Shown here one piece after another: positions 18,059 through 27,962 of a DNA stretch of 64,000 nt (positions are counted from its first letter, which is position 1; the number at the start of each line of letters is the position of its first letter). The notes beneath the pieces were generated by a model. It saw nothing but the letters and a program-made list of their open reading frames with translations. It did no database searches and was not told where the DNA came from. This stretch comes from an uncultured Succiniclasticum sp. (GTDB taxonomy: Bacteria; Bacillota; Negativicutes; Acidaminococcales; Acidaminococcaceae): contig CADCHY010000006.1 in the NCBI GenBank assembly GCA_902801365.1, forward strand, positions 244,801 through 308,800. The letters run 5' to 3'. The translations under genes were made by a program, and so were the position numbers.

Positions 18059-21000
18059 TCAGCCATCTCTTTTACACATGTAGGCAAAGGGACAAAGGGA
18101 ACAGTTCTCCGTCTTAACGGCAAAGTCTTTTTCCGTTTTCTTTTCCGCGATTTCCCTGCAGACTTTCAGAATCTCCTGCCGGTAGTCTTTGTCGGGCAGT
18201 GTCCATTCGCTCCGGTCCCGCAAATAGTGAAGCGAGGCTTTCGTAACGTGGGGTGAAGGTTTGTGCCTGCTTTCGGATGAAGGTTCCTTACAGTTTCTTG
18301 CGGGCATAACCTCATTACTTACGGATGCAGGTTCCTCACCGGTTCCGGAGACTGCCTTCTCTCTGATCCGCAGCACGTATTCCAGTGCCATTTTGTACAG
18401 GGCCAGCTGCCAGGCGTATCCGTTAGCGACAGTATCTCCCCCGGCTGTTTTTTGAGGCGGTCTGCCGGATTTGTAATCGATGATCTCCAGGCTTCCGTCT
18501 TCCCGTTCCGCTATAGCGTCGATGATCCCGGTGACTGTGTAGGTGTACCGCTCATCCTGCAGCAGGGGCAGCCGGAATCCGTATTCCGCAAAGCGCTGCT
18601 GCGGGGCAAAGGAACGGTACAAATCAGATTGCAGATAGTCCTGCAGCATGGTTTCCGCTTCTGCCGCCAGATCAAAGCGGTCGCCGGCGATTTCCCGGAC
18701 TGCGTTTTCGTACTGATCGCGCCAAGTCTGTTCCTCTTCAGGGAACCGGTTATGCATCCGCCGTTTGGCGTATTTCTCCAGCACTTTGTGTACCAGGGTC
18801 CCCAATATATCCGCCGGCAAAACGTTCCCCGGCTGCGGCCGGCCTGCTGACGGCGGTTCTGCCGGAGTCGGTTCTTCCGCCGGCGGTATGTTTTCTATAA
18901 CCCCGTAATAATAGCGGCGGGGACAGAGACCATACTCCCTCAGGGACGTAGCCGAAAATTCTGTCATGGTTTTGCCGCCGAAGGAGTCCAGGGCTGCCGC
19001 CTTTTCCAGCAGTCCTGCCAGTTCCCGGTCCGAAAGGCGTTCCTGCCGGGCAGGCGCCGGCTGCTGTTCCGGGTCAACCGTAGCTTCCACGGCATTATCC
19101 GTTCGTTCCAGCCCGGTATATTCTTTCGGCAGGCCCAGGCTCAGCCAGTTCAGCCAGTGGTTTGCCTCTGACTTCTCCTTTTTGATTTCTTTCCAGCTCC
19201 CCGTCAGGATCAGCCTGTCTCTGGCCCGGGTCATGGCCACGTACAGCAGGCGTTTTTTCTCTTCCAGATTTTTCTCCGCGTTCGCGTCTTTGATTTTGCC
19301 CAGCAAAGGCACCGGTGTGATGATTCCTTCCTCGTTCCGCACGGAAATGCCCAGTCCCAGTTCAGGATGCCACACGGCCCGCGACTTGTCCGCCTGGGAT
19401 GAAATATCCAGAAACGGCACGGCCACCACCGGGAATTCCAGGCCTTTGGATTTATGTACGGTCATCAGCTGGACCGCGCCCTCCGAAACCACCGTCGCGG
19501 CCGCTTCCCGGTCCTTTGCTTCCGCCAGTTCCTGCAGGCGCGCGGCAAAGTCCTGCACGGTGCCCTGTTTCTGTGCTGCAAAATCGTGGGCCATCAGGTA
19601 AAACTTGCGCAGGTTCGCCAGTTGTTCTTCCCCGTTATCCTGCAAAGCCAGGATCGCTTCCGGATGCAGCAGCCTGCGGATCTCCCGGCAGAAACCGGGC
19701 AGGTTCATGACAGCTGCAGCCCCGGGCAGGGGGCGCAGCAGCGAGATGGCTCTGGTTAACGTTATATCTTCCTGATTTTCTTTCTTCGTTGCTTCCTGCT
19801 CTTTCTCTTTCTTAGATTGCAGGTGTTTTTCTTCTTTCTCCCGCTGCTTATCTTGTTCCTGCAGCAGAAAATCCCACAGGGATAAGACCGCTCCGTCCTT
19901 CTCAGCCTTTTCTTTATTAAATTCCCCTAAGGTAATGTGCAGGCGGGTCAGCAGCGTATCGCTGAGGCCCATGTAAACAGACCGGAGTACAGCGGACAGA
20001 TTCCGGTCGTCATGGGGATTGACGGCAAAACGGAACAGGTTCAGCAGGTCCCGGATCTCCGCCCTTTCAAAGAAGCCCCTGCCGTCTGTCACGACGTAGG
20101 GAACAGCCCGCTTCTGCAGCGCTTCGGTAACGGCGGAAATATGGGTCATGTTCTGCAACAGGACAACCATGTCTGCGTAGGCAGTGCCTTCCTGATGCAG
20201 TTCAGCCAGACGGTTTGCCAGCCACGCGGTTTCCGACTGCCGGGCTTCCGCCAGACTGGTATTCTTCGGAACCGTTTCCGGCCGTCCGGCTTTCGGCTGA
20301 ACTGTATCCTGCTGAGCAGTTTCCACCTGACTGCCTTTCGGCTTAACAGCGTTTGCCTTGCCTGTCTTCGAGGCGGAGTTCTCTTCTTTAAAATGCTGCA
20401 CAAACAGTTCCGGTATGCAGTCGCTGTGCCGGACAGCATTTAACGCTTCGTAATATACATCTTGTTCCTCGTCGGTGCCCATGAGACCGGGGAACAAATC
20501 GTTGCAAAGCTGCAGGACCGGCTCCACGGTGCGGAAATTATCGTTTAACCGGATCAGTTCCCCGCCGTTCTTCACGATTTCGTTGCGCACCCTGGCAAAG
20601 ACGCTGACGTCGGCGCCCCGGAAACGGTAGATGGACTGCTTGGCATCCCCTACCACAAAGAGGCGGCGGTCTTTCAGTTCATCCCGGTTTCCGCCGCACA
20701 GCAGGTACACCAGCTGGCGCTGCCTCTCATTGGTATCCTGGAATTCATCCACCATGATGAACCGGAACTGCCTTCTGCATTTTGCCAGTACATCCGGATG
20801 ATGCTCAAGCAGGTCCAGGGCCTTCTCTTCCAGGTCGTCAAAGGAAAGCAAAGCGGCTTCCCGGAGTTTTGTGTCCAGATACTCCCGCATCTGCAGAAGA
20901 TACTCTTCCCAGGCAGGCGCAAGTGACCGGGCCCTTACGCAGAGAGGATAGGCGATGATCCGTTCCAGACTGTTTTTTAACGCGTCGACATCCTCTTTGT

Positions 21001-21802
21001 TATTGCCTCTTCGCTGCAGCCCTTTATTGATTTCCTGCAGAATATCCAGGTTTTCCTGTTTTGTCAGGTCCTGTAACGCACGCTGCAGATTTTCTGTATT
21101 ATTTTCCAATGTTTTCCGGTTACCCGGTATACATTCTGTTATAAATTCCGGAGTTACAACGCCCGGGAGACGGGCAGCTTCCTGCAATATCTCCGCCATC
21201 TCCCCGTCATATTTCGCCGTCAGGCTGCCTCTTGCAAAGGAGAACCCTTTCTGCAAAAGACTGAGGGTCTGTTCCTGGAGGCTGCGGCTTCCGTATTCGT
21301 CGCAGAGCCGTGCCGCCGCTTCATTATTTTCATGCAACAGGCGGCGCAGGCGGTTCCGTACCTCCGTCACCAGAAAGTAGTTATGGTCCCGTTCCTCCAG
21401 CACAACAAAGGCCGGATCCAGATCGCTTTCCACCGGGTTGGCCCGCAGAAGGCTGCTGCACAGGCCGTGTATGGTGCCGATCTGGGCGTGGGATAGGTCT
21501 TTCAGCTGTTGCTGCCAGTAGATCCGCTGCGTCTCTTCCTGACAATCTTTGCAGTTTTTTTCGATTTCCACCCGTATTCTGTCGCGCATTTCAGCGGCCG
21601 CTTTACGGGTAAAGGTTACGGCCAGGATTTCCCGGGGCAGCACCGTGTCTGCCGGCTGCCGGAGCCCCAGACCGAGGATGTACAGAAAGCGCTGCACCAG
21701 CACCCTCGTTTTGCCGCTGCCGGCCCCTGCCGACACCGCCACATTGGTATCGATGCAGTGAATCGCCCTGTCCTGAGACGGTGTTAATTCAAACTCAGCC
21801 AT
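18059..21802 (-). CDS. addA: AddA: helicase-nuclease subunit A
   Basis: 1247 residues. N-terminal UvrD-type SF1A helicase (SAGAGSGKTRVLVQRFLYI Walker A near 22-40, VDEFQDTNERQ Walker B, MTVHKSKGLEFPVVAVP). C-terminal PDDEXK nuclease (GIIDAIAEREDGSLEIIDYKSG). With AddB it resects double-strand breaks to Chi-like sites for RecA. Cysteines at SLREYGLCPRRYYY and in the terminal CSLCPFAYMC form a four-Cys set as in Fe-S nuclease domains, which the well-studied Bacillus AddA lacks. A Lys/Glu/Gln-rich linker lies around residues 640-690. Its ATG overlaps the addB end by 8 nt. Confidence 0.95.
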   Translation of the reverse strand: MAEFELTPSQDRAIHCIDTNVAVSAGAGSGKTRVLVQRFLYILGLGLRQPADTVLPREILAVTFTRKAAAEMRDRIRVEIEKNCKDCQEETQRIYWQQQLKDLSHAQIGTIHGLCSSLLRANPVESDLDPAFVVLEERDHNYFLVTEVRNRLRRLLHENNEAAARLCDEYGSRSLQEQTLSLLQKGFSFARGSLTAKYDGEMAEILQEAARLPGVVTPEFITECIPGNRKTLENNTENLQRALQDLTKQENLDILQEINKGLQRRGNNKEDVDALKNSLERIIAYPLCVRARSLAPAWEEYLLQMREYLDTKLREAALLSFDDLEEKALDLLEHHPDVLAKCRRQFRFIMVDEFQDTNERQRQLVYLLCGGNRDELKDRRLFVVGDAKQSIYRFRGADVSVFARVRNEIVKNGGELIRLNDNFRTVEPVLQLCNDLFPGLMGTDEEQDVYYEALNAVRHSDCIPELFVQHFKEENSASKTGKANAVKPKGSQVETAQQDTVQPKAGRPETVPKNTSLAEARQSETAWLANRLAELHQEGTAYADMVVLLQNMTHISAVTEALQKRAVPYVVTDGRGFFERAEIRDLLNLFRFAVNPHDDRNLSAVLRSVYMGLSDTLLTRLHITLGEFNKEKAEKDGAVLSLWDFLLQEQDKQREKEEKHLQSKKEKEQEATKKENQEDITLTRAISLLRPLPGAAAVMNLPGFCREIRRLLHPEAILALQDNGEEQLANLRKFYLMAHDFAAQKQGTVQDFAARLQELAEAKDREAAATVVSEGAVQLMTVHKSKGLEFPVVAVPFLDISSQADKSRAVWHPELGLGISVRNEEGIITPVPLLGKIKDANAEKNLEEKKRLLYVAMTRARDRLILTGSWKEIKKEKSEANHWLNWLSLGLPKEYTGLERTDNAVEATVDPEQQPAPARQERLSDRELAGLLEKAAALDSFGGKTMTEFSATSLREYGLCPRRYYYGVIENIPPAEEPTPAEPPSAGRPQPGNVLPADILGTLVHKVLEKYAKRRMHNRFPEEEQTWRDQYENAVREIAGDRFDLAAEAETMLQDYLQSDLYRSFAPQQRFAEYGFRLPLLQDERYTYTVTGIIDAIAEREDGSLEIIDYKSGRPPQKTAGGDTVANGYAWQLALYKMALEYVLRIREKAVSGTGEEPASVSNEVMPARNCKEPSSESRHKPSPHVTKASLHYLRDRSEWTLPDKDYRQEILKVCREIAEKKTEKDFAVKTENCSLCPFAYMCKRDG

Positions 21803-24800
21803 TGGGGTCCTCCTCTTCCCGGTTCCGCGTCAGTACCCGGAACCGGCAAATCTCCGCCGCAGGGCAGTTTCTTTCGCAGTCTTTCGACGGGGTCGGGCTG
21901 AAATCACCCTGCCCCATGCGCTCCAGCATGTCGCCCAGTACCTGCTGCAGCGTGGCTTGCAGGTCTTTCATATCCGTAATGGCAGTTGCGGTTCCGTTTG
22001 TGCCTTTTGCTTCCGAAAAGGTTTTCCAGGGAACCGTGTCCGCCGCTGCCGGAAACATAAAACTTTCCTTGCGTTCCGCGTCCTTCAGACTGTAATAGCC
22101 GCCGCCGGCAACGTTGCCTTTGTTTTGCATTGCTGTGGCAAGAAGATACAGGGGCAGCTGCAGGTCCGTATCAGCAAACGCTTTCTTATTCGGGGTATCG
22201 CCGCTCTTATAGTCCGTAATGAAATAAGCTTCCCCGGCCCTGTCGATGCGGTCGATCTTGCCGTTCAGATAGATGCGCCGGCCGTTGATATCCAGCGTGA
22301 CCTCACTCCTGCCCTTTTTGCCGAAGGCCTGTTCCGTGGATACCGGGCGCCATTCGCCCTGTTCGCTGTAGGCTATTTCGCTGCGCAGCCACCGCTGCAG
22401 CAGGATCCGCTGCTGTTCTTTATCATGCTGCCAGAAATCGCCCGGATAGAGCCAGCCTTTATCCGCGAATTCCTGACAGGTAACATCAAAAATTCCATCC
22501 AGTTCTTTCTGCAGTTCCCCATGCTGCGCTTCCTGCAGTTTTTCTCCCAGATGCTTACCGATAAATTTTTCCAGTACTTTGTGCAGCAGGCTGCCCCGCT
22601 GCATGGGATCCATATCCTCCCCCGCTGCCTCCGCCGCTTTCTGCTGCCAGACATAAGTGACCAGGAATTTAAAGGGGCAGCTGCGGTAGGTTTCCAGTTT
22701 GGACGCGCTGAAGCGATTGCCGATCTGCCGGCTTATCTGCTGCAGAAGCGCTGCATCCGCCGGATTTCCGTTCCACTCTGCTGTTTTTTGCAGACGTTTC
22801 CGGTCACAGCCGCCACTCTCTGTCAGTCCCGGTTCCATCTGTTCAAGGGCAGCTGTCTGCCCGGCCCGGGCCAGCGCCAGTTCCAGTTCTTCCCGGGATA
22901 AGCTGTCCTCCACTGTCGTTTCCGATTTTTTTACCTGTACCTTCAGGTCCGTAAACAGAGACTGTATTTCTCCAATGTAAGGCGACGCGTTATGTTCTTC
23001 ATCCGCATAAAAAGTCAGGACCAGCCGTTCTGTGGCTGCGGCGCAGGCGTTCATAAAGAAATGGATATCCTCGCCGTATCCCTCCGCCGAAGACGGCAGC
23101 GTAATCCCCAGTACTGCCAGATCCGCCCGTTCCCTGTCATTGTAGATCCAGTTTTCATCTTTATAGAAAGGAAATTCATTTTCCCGGAGTCCCAGGACGT
23201 ATACCTGTTTAAAGGCCACGTCTTCCAGGTTGACCGCGGACAAAAAGGCTATGCCTTCCCTGTTTTCCGGCTGCAGCGAAAGGGACAGCTTACCAGCCGC
23301 TTCCGCCAGCGCTTCCGCAAATCCGGCACAGTCCGTCCGTTGCGTTCCGGAGCGGCATAACCGGTAGTCCTGGGGCAGCTTCTGCAGAAGGGCATGAATT
23401 TCCCTGCAGGCGCAGACCGTGTTCTTAAATCCGGCCAGGTTCAGCTTTCCTTCCCGGTAGAGACGTCCCGCTTTTTCCGGCAGGTTTGTCAGTGACAGGA
23501 GACGGCCTGTGATATCGCAGTAATCCTGTATGGTGGCTTCCGCCGGGATGGCATCGGTTTCCTGCCACATCTGCCGCAGCGCGTCGCAGCCTGTCTCCTC
23601 CAATACATCCGTCAGGAATTTTCTGTAATCTGTATAATACTGTTCTTCGACGAGCTGTATCGCCGCTTCCGTGGGCAGTCCCAGGACGATCTTCTGCAGG
23701 GGCTGCGTCAGAAAACCAATCCAGCTTTCGGCTTTTTCCCTTCCATGTGGGGAGGCAGTTTCCAATATGGCCGCAACAAAACGAAAAACAGGGCTCGCCG
23801 CCAGGGCTGCACTGTCTTCTGCCTGTATCGGGATCCCGTATTCATCACATAAGTCCCGTATTCCGCTGTATTCTTCCATGCGGCGCACTACCACAGCAAT
23901 TTCGGAAGGTTTTATTGTTTGGCCGCGAAGCTGCTGCTTGATCTCCCGCAGCACCGCCCGCATTTCTTCGTTTTCATCGGGCAGCTGCCAGATTTCGATG
24001 CCCGGATCCGCAGGAGCCGGCTTCATCCCCGGGTTCCGCAGGTTCCGTACGATATGACGCAGCGAAGCAGCCCGGCCGGATACCGGAACAGCAGGCAGCC
24101 GTTCCTGTTTGGCATACTGCATCAGGTCGCCGTAGGTGAACTCCACCGCCCCGTACAGTTCCGGCCGGCCGGGTTCATAGGGCAGCGCGATCCATACGTC
24201 GCAGGTCTGGCTGAGCAGGCGGATGATCGTCAGCTGCAACGCGTCAAACCGGTAAAAGCCTGTAAAGTAAAGGGTTTTCCATGTTACGGCGCCGCCGGCT
24301 TTCCGCAGGGCGGCCAGTTCTTCCGCTGCCACCCGGTAAAGTCCCGCCATGTCATAGATATTGTTCTGGATGAGGTAAGCAAGATATTCCCTGTAAATCT
24401 CTGCGATTTCCCGGTCTTTCTGCCGGTACGCCGGGGAGCGACCGTCCCAGTGGGCGAAGGCGGTGTCGATTTCTTCCGCCGTTGCGCCGCAGCTGCCGAT
24501 TTGTTCCATCATAGAGGCCACCGACTGGACGAAGCCCTTTTTGCCGGCCAGCCTGCCAAAATACGGAAGCCGGCCTTTCTCCAGCAACCGGTCCAGTATA
24601 TCCTGCAGGATCAGTTCCTGTGCTTTGCGGCTGATTCTCCGTACGACGAGCCTGTCGCGCAACTGCGCGCTGCACTGCTCCGCAACCGCGTTGGCCAGGG
24701 CGTCGAATGTTACTGCCCGGATGCCCTGCATACGGGTTTTCCCTACCAGCACTTCCGAGGAGGCAACCAGCACCGTTTCTTCAAATTTCTGCTGCAGCGC

Positions 24801-24860
24801 CTTCTGATAAAAAACATCTGTAACGGTGCAGCCTGAAGGTACACAGAGTAAATGTAACAT
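21795..24860 (-). CDS. addB: AddB: helicase-nuclease subunit B
   Basis: 1021 residues, somewhat short for AddB (about 1150). Inactivated-helicase middle region with LRENEFPFYKDENWIYNDRER and a C-terminal PDDEXK nuclease (NGKIDRIDRAGEAYFITDYKSGD). Fe-S ligand cysteines: YRSCPFKFL upstream and DCERNCPAAEIC at the C-terminus (C-x3-C-x5-C, where the characterised spacing is C-x2-C). The N-terminus (MLHLLCVPSGCTVTDVFYQKAL) has no Walker A GxGKT. The subunit therefore probably does not bind ATP, as in alphaproteobacterial AddB. SD AGGTGG. Confidence 0.92.
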   Translation of the reverse strand: MLHLLCVPSGCTVTDVFYQKALQQKFEETVLVASSEVLVGKTRMQGIRAVTFDALANAVAEQCSAQLRDRLVVRRISRKAQELILQDILDRLLEKGRLPYFGRLAGKKGFVQSVASMMEQIGSCGATAEEIDTAFAHWDGRSPAYRQKDREIAEIYREYLAYLIQNNIYDMAGLYRVAAEELAALRKAGGAVTWKTLYFTGFYRFDALQLTIIRLLSQTCDVWIALPYEPGRPELYGAVEFTYGDLMQYAKQERLPAVPVSGRAASLRHIVRNLRNPGMKPAPADPGIEIWQLPDENEEMRAVLREIKQQLRGQTIKPSEIAVVVRRMEEYSGIRDLCDEYGIPIQAEDSAALAASPVFRFVAAILETASPHGREKAESWIGFLTQPLQKIVLGLPTEAAIQLVEEQYYTDYRKFLTDVLEETGCDALRQMWQETDAIPAEATIQDYCDITGRLLSLTNLPEKAGRLYREGKLNLAGFKNTVCACREIHALLQKLPQDYRLCRSGTQRTDCAGFAEALAEAAGKLSLSLQPENREGIAFLSAVNLEDVAFKQVYVLGLRENEFPFYKDENWIYNDRERADLAVLGITLPSSAEGYGEDIHFFMNACAAATERLVLTFYADEEHNASPYIGEIQSLFTDLKVQVKKSETTVEDSLSREELELALARAGQTAALEQMEPGLTESGGCDRKRLQKTAEWNGNPADAALLQQISRQIGNRFSASKLETYRSCPFKFLVTYVWQQKAAEAAGEDMDPMQRGSLLHKVLEKFIGKHLGEKLQEAQHGELQKELDGIFDVTCQEFADKGWLYPGDFWQHDKEQQRILLQRWLRSEIAYSEQGEWRPVSTEQAFGKKGRSEVTLDINGRRIYLNGKIDRIDRAGEAYFITDYKSGDTPNKKAFADTDLQLPLYLLATAMQNKGNVAGGGYYSLKDAERKESFMFPAAADTVPWKTFSEAKGTNGTATAITDMKDLQATLQQVLGDMLERMGQGDFSPTPSKDCERNCPAAEICRFRVLTRNREEEDPNG

Positions 24861-24956
24861 ATTCCACCTGCCAGTAACTCAGGTTTTCCTTTTCAACTAT
24901 CTGCTTCTTTAACTGTCGGTTTTCTCAGCTTGCTGTTTTCTTACCTTTCGGTTTGC

Positions 24957-26495
24957 TTAGCTCGAGGCTCTCCTGGCTTTCGGTTTGCCCTTTGCCTTTT
25001 TTGGTTTATCCCGCTTCTCTTCCGGATTATAATGCTGATCTTGCGGTTTAACCTTATCTTCTTCCCGGATCGTAACATTTTTACCGGTATCCTGATCCGT
25101 CAAAATGATCTTCCCCAGATGCAGCTTACTGTTTACGATACTGAACGCATCCGTGCTGACTCTGCCGAAGGGCGTGTCGATGACTGCGTTATAAATGTGC
25201 AATTCTCTGAAGCGGTTGGTAAAACGGCCCTCCAGGCTGTTAAAAGGAAGGAGGCTGTAATGTCCTTTCCCGGATTTAAAGTCACCGTAGGCCAGTATAT
25301 TTCTGGGATTCCCGTTGCACATCAGCATCAGGTTCAGGTCCACCAGGCAGGAGAAGCTCAGATCGTTTAACGCGCGCATACTCTGCAGTTTCGTTCCCTT
25401 GCCGTATATATGGTATACGCGGCTATCGATATGATAATCTCCCCGGGCCTTCAGGTTCCCGCCGAAGACCTTCGCATTCACGTCGGTAAAGCGGAACAGA
25501 CCGTTGGCATAGTTCACATCACCGATTACATCTGTAAAATTCAGCGCCGGAATATGCAGCTCTTTCATTTTGACAGTACCCCGGCCCGTTGGTCCGGTAA
25601 TAGGGCCTTCCATTCTGGCCACCACCGTCATATTATCATGGACATTCATGCCAAAGCCCAGGGAGGAAGGGTCCACATCCCTGAGCGAAACATCCACATC
25701 CAGCTCGGGAGCAGCCGGTTTAAAATTAATGTCGCCGAAGATGGACAGACCGCCGCCCTGCATGGTTCCGCCGAATTTGCCGGTGGACAGGTCAATATGG
25801 GACAGCCCGGCCGTATTCAGTCCCAGTTTCATATTCACATTATTCAAAACATAATGACGTTTCCTGTAACGGGCTTCCAGCCGGCAGTCCTCTAGCACGA
25901 TTTCTGTCCGGAGCCTGCGGCCATCCGGGTTAAAATTGATGCCGTCATCATCAAAAACGTAGTCGTGATCCTCAATCCACTCCGGTCCCGTATCTTTTTC
26001 CGTATCTCGTTTCGTATCCGGTTTCGTTTCCTGCTTTGTTTCCTGCTTTGTTTCCGCCTTCGGCAGTCTGAATTGCCCCTGCTTCTGATCCAGGAAATCC
26101 ACCTGCATATTCTCATCAAATCGCACGGAGATAACGGCGTTTTTCAGCGTCAGCTGCTGAATGGAAGTTGCTTTAAAATTACGGGTGATAACGTCCCAGA
26201 GGCGCACATGAAAACTGCCTTCGGGGATATGAAGGATCAGGTCCCCGTCAGGTTCTTTCCATACCAGATTTTCAAAATTTACGTCTCCGGTAATATGGGC
26301 CATGAATGTTTCAACCGTTATGGTTCCGCGCAGCATAGTCTGCTTTTGCATTTCCCGGTTAAAGATGAAGGCTGCGCCACGTCTGGCAAACTGCACCAGG
26401 GCCAGCATGACAATCAGGCTGACGATGATGATTGCAGCAGCTGCCGCAACACTGATCCTGTGCTGTTTTAAGAAGTGTTTCCCCGGAAATTCCAT
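24957..26495 (-). CDS. AsmA-like envelope protein (copy 2)
   Basis: About 512 residues from the ATG at 26495. One N-terminal transmembrane helix (residues about 15-36), then GTITVETFMAHITGDVNFENLVWKEPDGDLILHIPEGSF, which parallels copy 1 at 15397-17016. A low-complexity run of KQET/KPDT repeats and a beta-rich C-terminal region follow, ending in a very basic tail (KPKKAKGKPKARRASS). AsmA/TamB-type proteins span the periplasm and handle lipid traffic to the outer membrane; that role is inferred. It lies between rarA (23 bp) and addB (97 bp). Confidence 0.6.
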   Translation of the reverse strand: MEFPGKHFLKQHRISVAAAAAIIIVSLIVMLALVQFARRGAAFIFNREMQKQTMLRGTITVETFMAHITGDVNFENLVWKEPDGDLILHIPEGSFHVRLWDVITRNFKATSIQQLTLKNAVISVRFDENMQVDFLDQKQGQFRLPKAETKQETKQETKPDTKRDTEKDTGPEWIEDHDYVFDDDGINFNPDGRRLRTEIVLEDCRLEARYRKRHYVLNNVNMKLGLNTAGLSHIDLSTGKFGGTMQGGGLSIFGDINFKPAAPELDVDVSLRDVDPSSLGFGMNVHDNMTVVARMEGPITGPTGRGTVKMKELHIPALNFTDVIGDVNYANGLFRFTDVNAKVFGGNLKARGDYHIDSRVYHIYGKGTKLQSMRALNDLSFSCLVDLNLMLMCNGNPRNILAYGDFKSGKGHYSLLPFNSLEGRFTNRFRELHIYNAVIDTPFGRVSTDAFSIVNSKLHLGKIILTDQDTGKNVTIREEDKVKPQDQHYNPEEKRDKPKKAKGKPKARRASS

Positions 26496-26517
26496 AATGC
26501 CGAATGTTCCTCTCTGG

Positions 26518-27843
26518 TCAGATTTTCGCCCCGTGTTTCCGTTTCCATTCTTTGATCTGCCGCAGCCGTTCCTTATAGCGTGCTTCAAAGCCTTCTTCCG
26601 TAGGCTGGTAGTAGGTTCTTCCCAACAGGGAATCCGGCAGGCACTGCATGTTGGTCAGTTTATCTTCCGTATCGTGGGCATACTGATAGCCTTTGCCGTA
26701 GTTCAGGTTCTTCATCAGTTTTGTCGGTGCGTTGCGGATCACCAGGGGTACCGGCTCCGCAATCATATTCAGGGCGTCCACCCTGGCAGTATTATAGGCC
26801 ACTTCCATGGCGTTGGACTTGGGCGCCAGAGACATGTACACCACGGCTTCCGTCAGGTGCACCGTGCATTCCGGCATACCGATAAAGTGACAGGCCTGGT
26901 AGGCCGCCACGGCAATTTCCAGGGCTTTGGGATCCGCCATGCCTACGTCCTCACTGGCGAACCGCGTCACCCGGCGGGCCACGTACAGGGGGTCCTCCCC
27001 CGCTTCCAGCATCCGGGCCAGCCAGTACACCGCCGCGTCCGGATCCGAGTTGCGCATGCTTTTGTGCAGCGCGGAAATCAAATTGTAATGCTCTTCCCCG
27101 TTTTTATCGTACAGCAGCGACTTTTTGGAAATGCACTGCTCCAGTATCTCTTTGGTTACAACGACTGTGTCGCCCCGCATATCCCCGTTCAGTATCACCA
27201 TCTCCAGGGTGGAAAGGGCTGACCGGGCATCCCCGTTGGCAAAATTGGCGATCAGGTTCAGCAGGTCATCCGAAATTTCGATTTTCTGCCCGCCGAAGCC
27301 TTTGGGGCTTTGCAGGGCATGCTTCAGCATCTTCAGCAGATCCTCCGCCGACAGGGGCTGCAGCACGAACACGCGGCAGCGTGACAGCAGCGCGCCGTTG
27401 ACCTCGAAGGACGGGTTTTCGGTAGTCGCGCCGATGAGGATGATGCTGCCTTTTTCCACAAAAGGAAGAAAGGCATCCTGCTGGGCTTTATTGAAACGGT
27501 GGATCTCGTCTACGAACACGATAGTCCGCTGGCCGATCTGACGGTTCTTTTCCGCTTTTTCCATGACGATACGGATTTCTTTGATACCGCTGGTCACGGC
27601 AGAAAAATTAATGAACACTGACCGGGTCATCCGCGCGATGATCTGGGCCAGCGTCGTCTTTCCCACACCCGGCGGCCCCCAGAAGATCATGGAGGAGATG
27701 CGGTCCTGCTCGATCATGCGGCGCAGCACCCTGCTCCTGCCCAGCAGGTGTTCCTGCCCGACATATTCTTCTATTGTTTCCGGCCGAAGACGGGCGGCCA
27801 GGGGCTGGCTCACCAGGTCGTCAAAAATGCCTGCCTGTTCCAT
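26518..27843 (-). CDS. rarA: Replication-associated recombination protein RarA (MgsA)
   Basis: 441-residue AAA+ ATPase related to clamp-loader subunits that acts at stalled forks. GPPGVGKTTLAQ Walker A, VDEIHRFNKAQQDAFLPFVE Walker B, SRCRVFVLQPLS sensor/arginine-finger region. The C-terminal tetramerisation domain has HKSMRNSDPDAAVYWLARMLEAGEDP. Start supported by the upstream promoter TTTACT-17-TACAAT. First gene of a rarA-asmA2-addB-addA run. Confidence 0.95.
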   Translation of the reverse strand: MEQAGIFDDLVSQPLAARLRPETIEEYVGQEHLLGRSRVLRRMIEQDRISSMIFWGPPGVGKTTLAQIIARMTRSVFINFSAVTSGIKEIRIVMEKAEKNRQIGQRTIVFVDEIHRFNKAQQDAFLPFVEKGSIILIGATTENPSFEVNGALLSRCRVFVLQPLSAEDLLKMLKHALQSPKGFGGQKIEISDDLLNLIANFANGDARSALSTLEMVILNGDMRGDTVVVTKEILEQCISKKSLLYDKNGEEHYNLISALHKSMRNSDPDAAVYWLARMLEAGEDPLYVARRVTRFASEDVGMADPKALEIAVAAYQACHFIGMPECTVHLTEAVVYMSLAPKSNAMEVAYNTARVDALNMIAEPVPLVIRNAPTKLMKNLNYGKGYQYAHDTEDKLTNMQCLPDSLLGRTYYQPTEEGFEARYKERLRQIKEWKRKHGAKI

Positions 27844-27893
27844 AGTCGTCGCCTCATTATCTTACAAATCATCAAAACAACTGTTCGCATTTC

Positions 27894-27922
27894 ATTGTAT
27901 CATATTCATGAAAAAAAGTAAA
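27894..27922 (-). promoter_or_regulatory. Promoter of rarA
   Basis: Minus-strand TTTACT (27917-27922), 17-nt spacer, TACAAT (27894-27899), about 50 nt before the rarA start and directly after the metQ terminator. Confidence 0.6.
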
Positions 27923-27948
27923 GGAAGTGCTGAACAATCAGCACTTCC
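27923..27948 (-). terminator. Terminator after metQ copy 1
   Basis: GGAAGTGCTG and its complement form a perfect 10-bp stem; on the minus strand a T-rich tract follows. 15 nt past the gene stop. Confidence 0.9.
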
Positions 27949-27962
27949 TCAGATGTCTGTCA

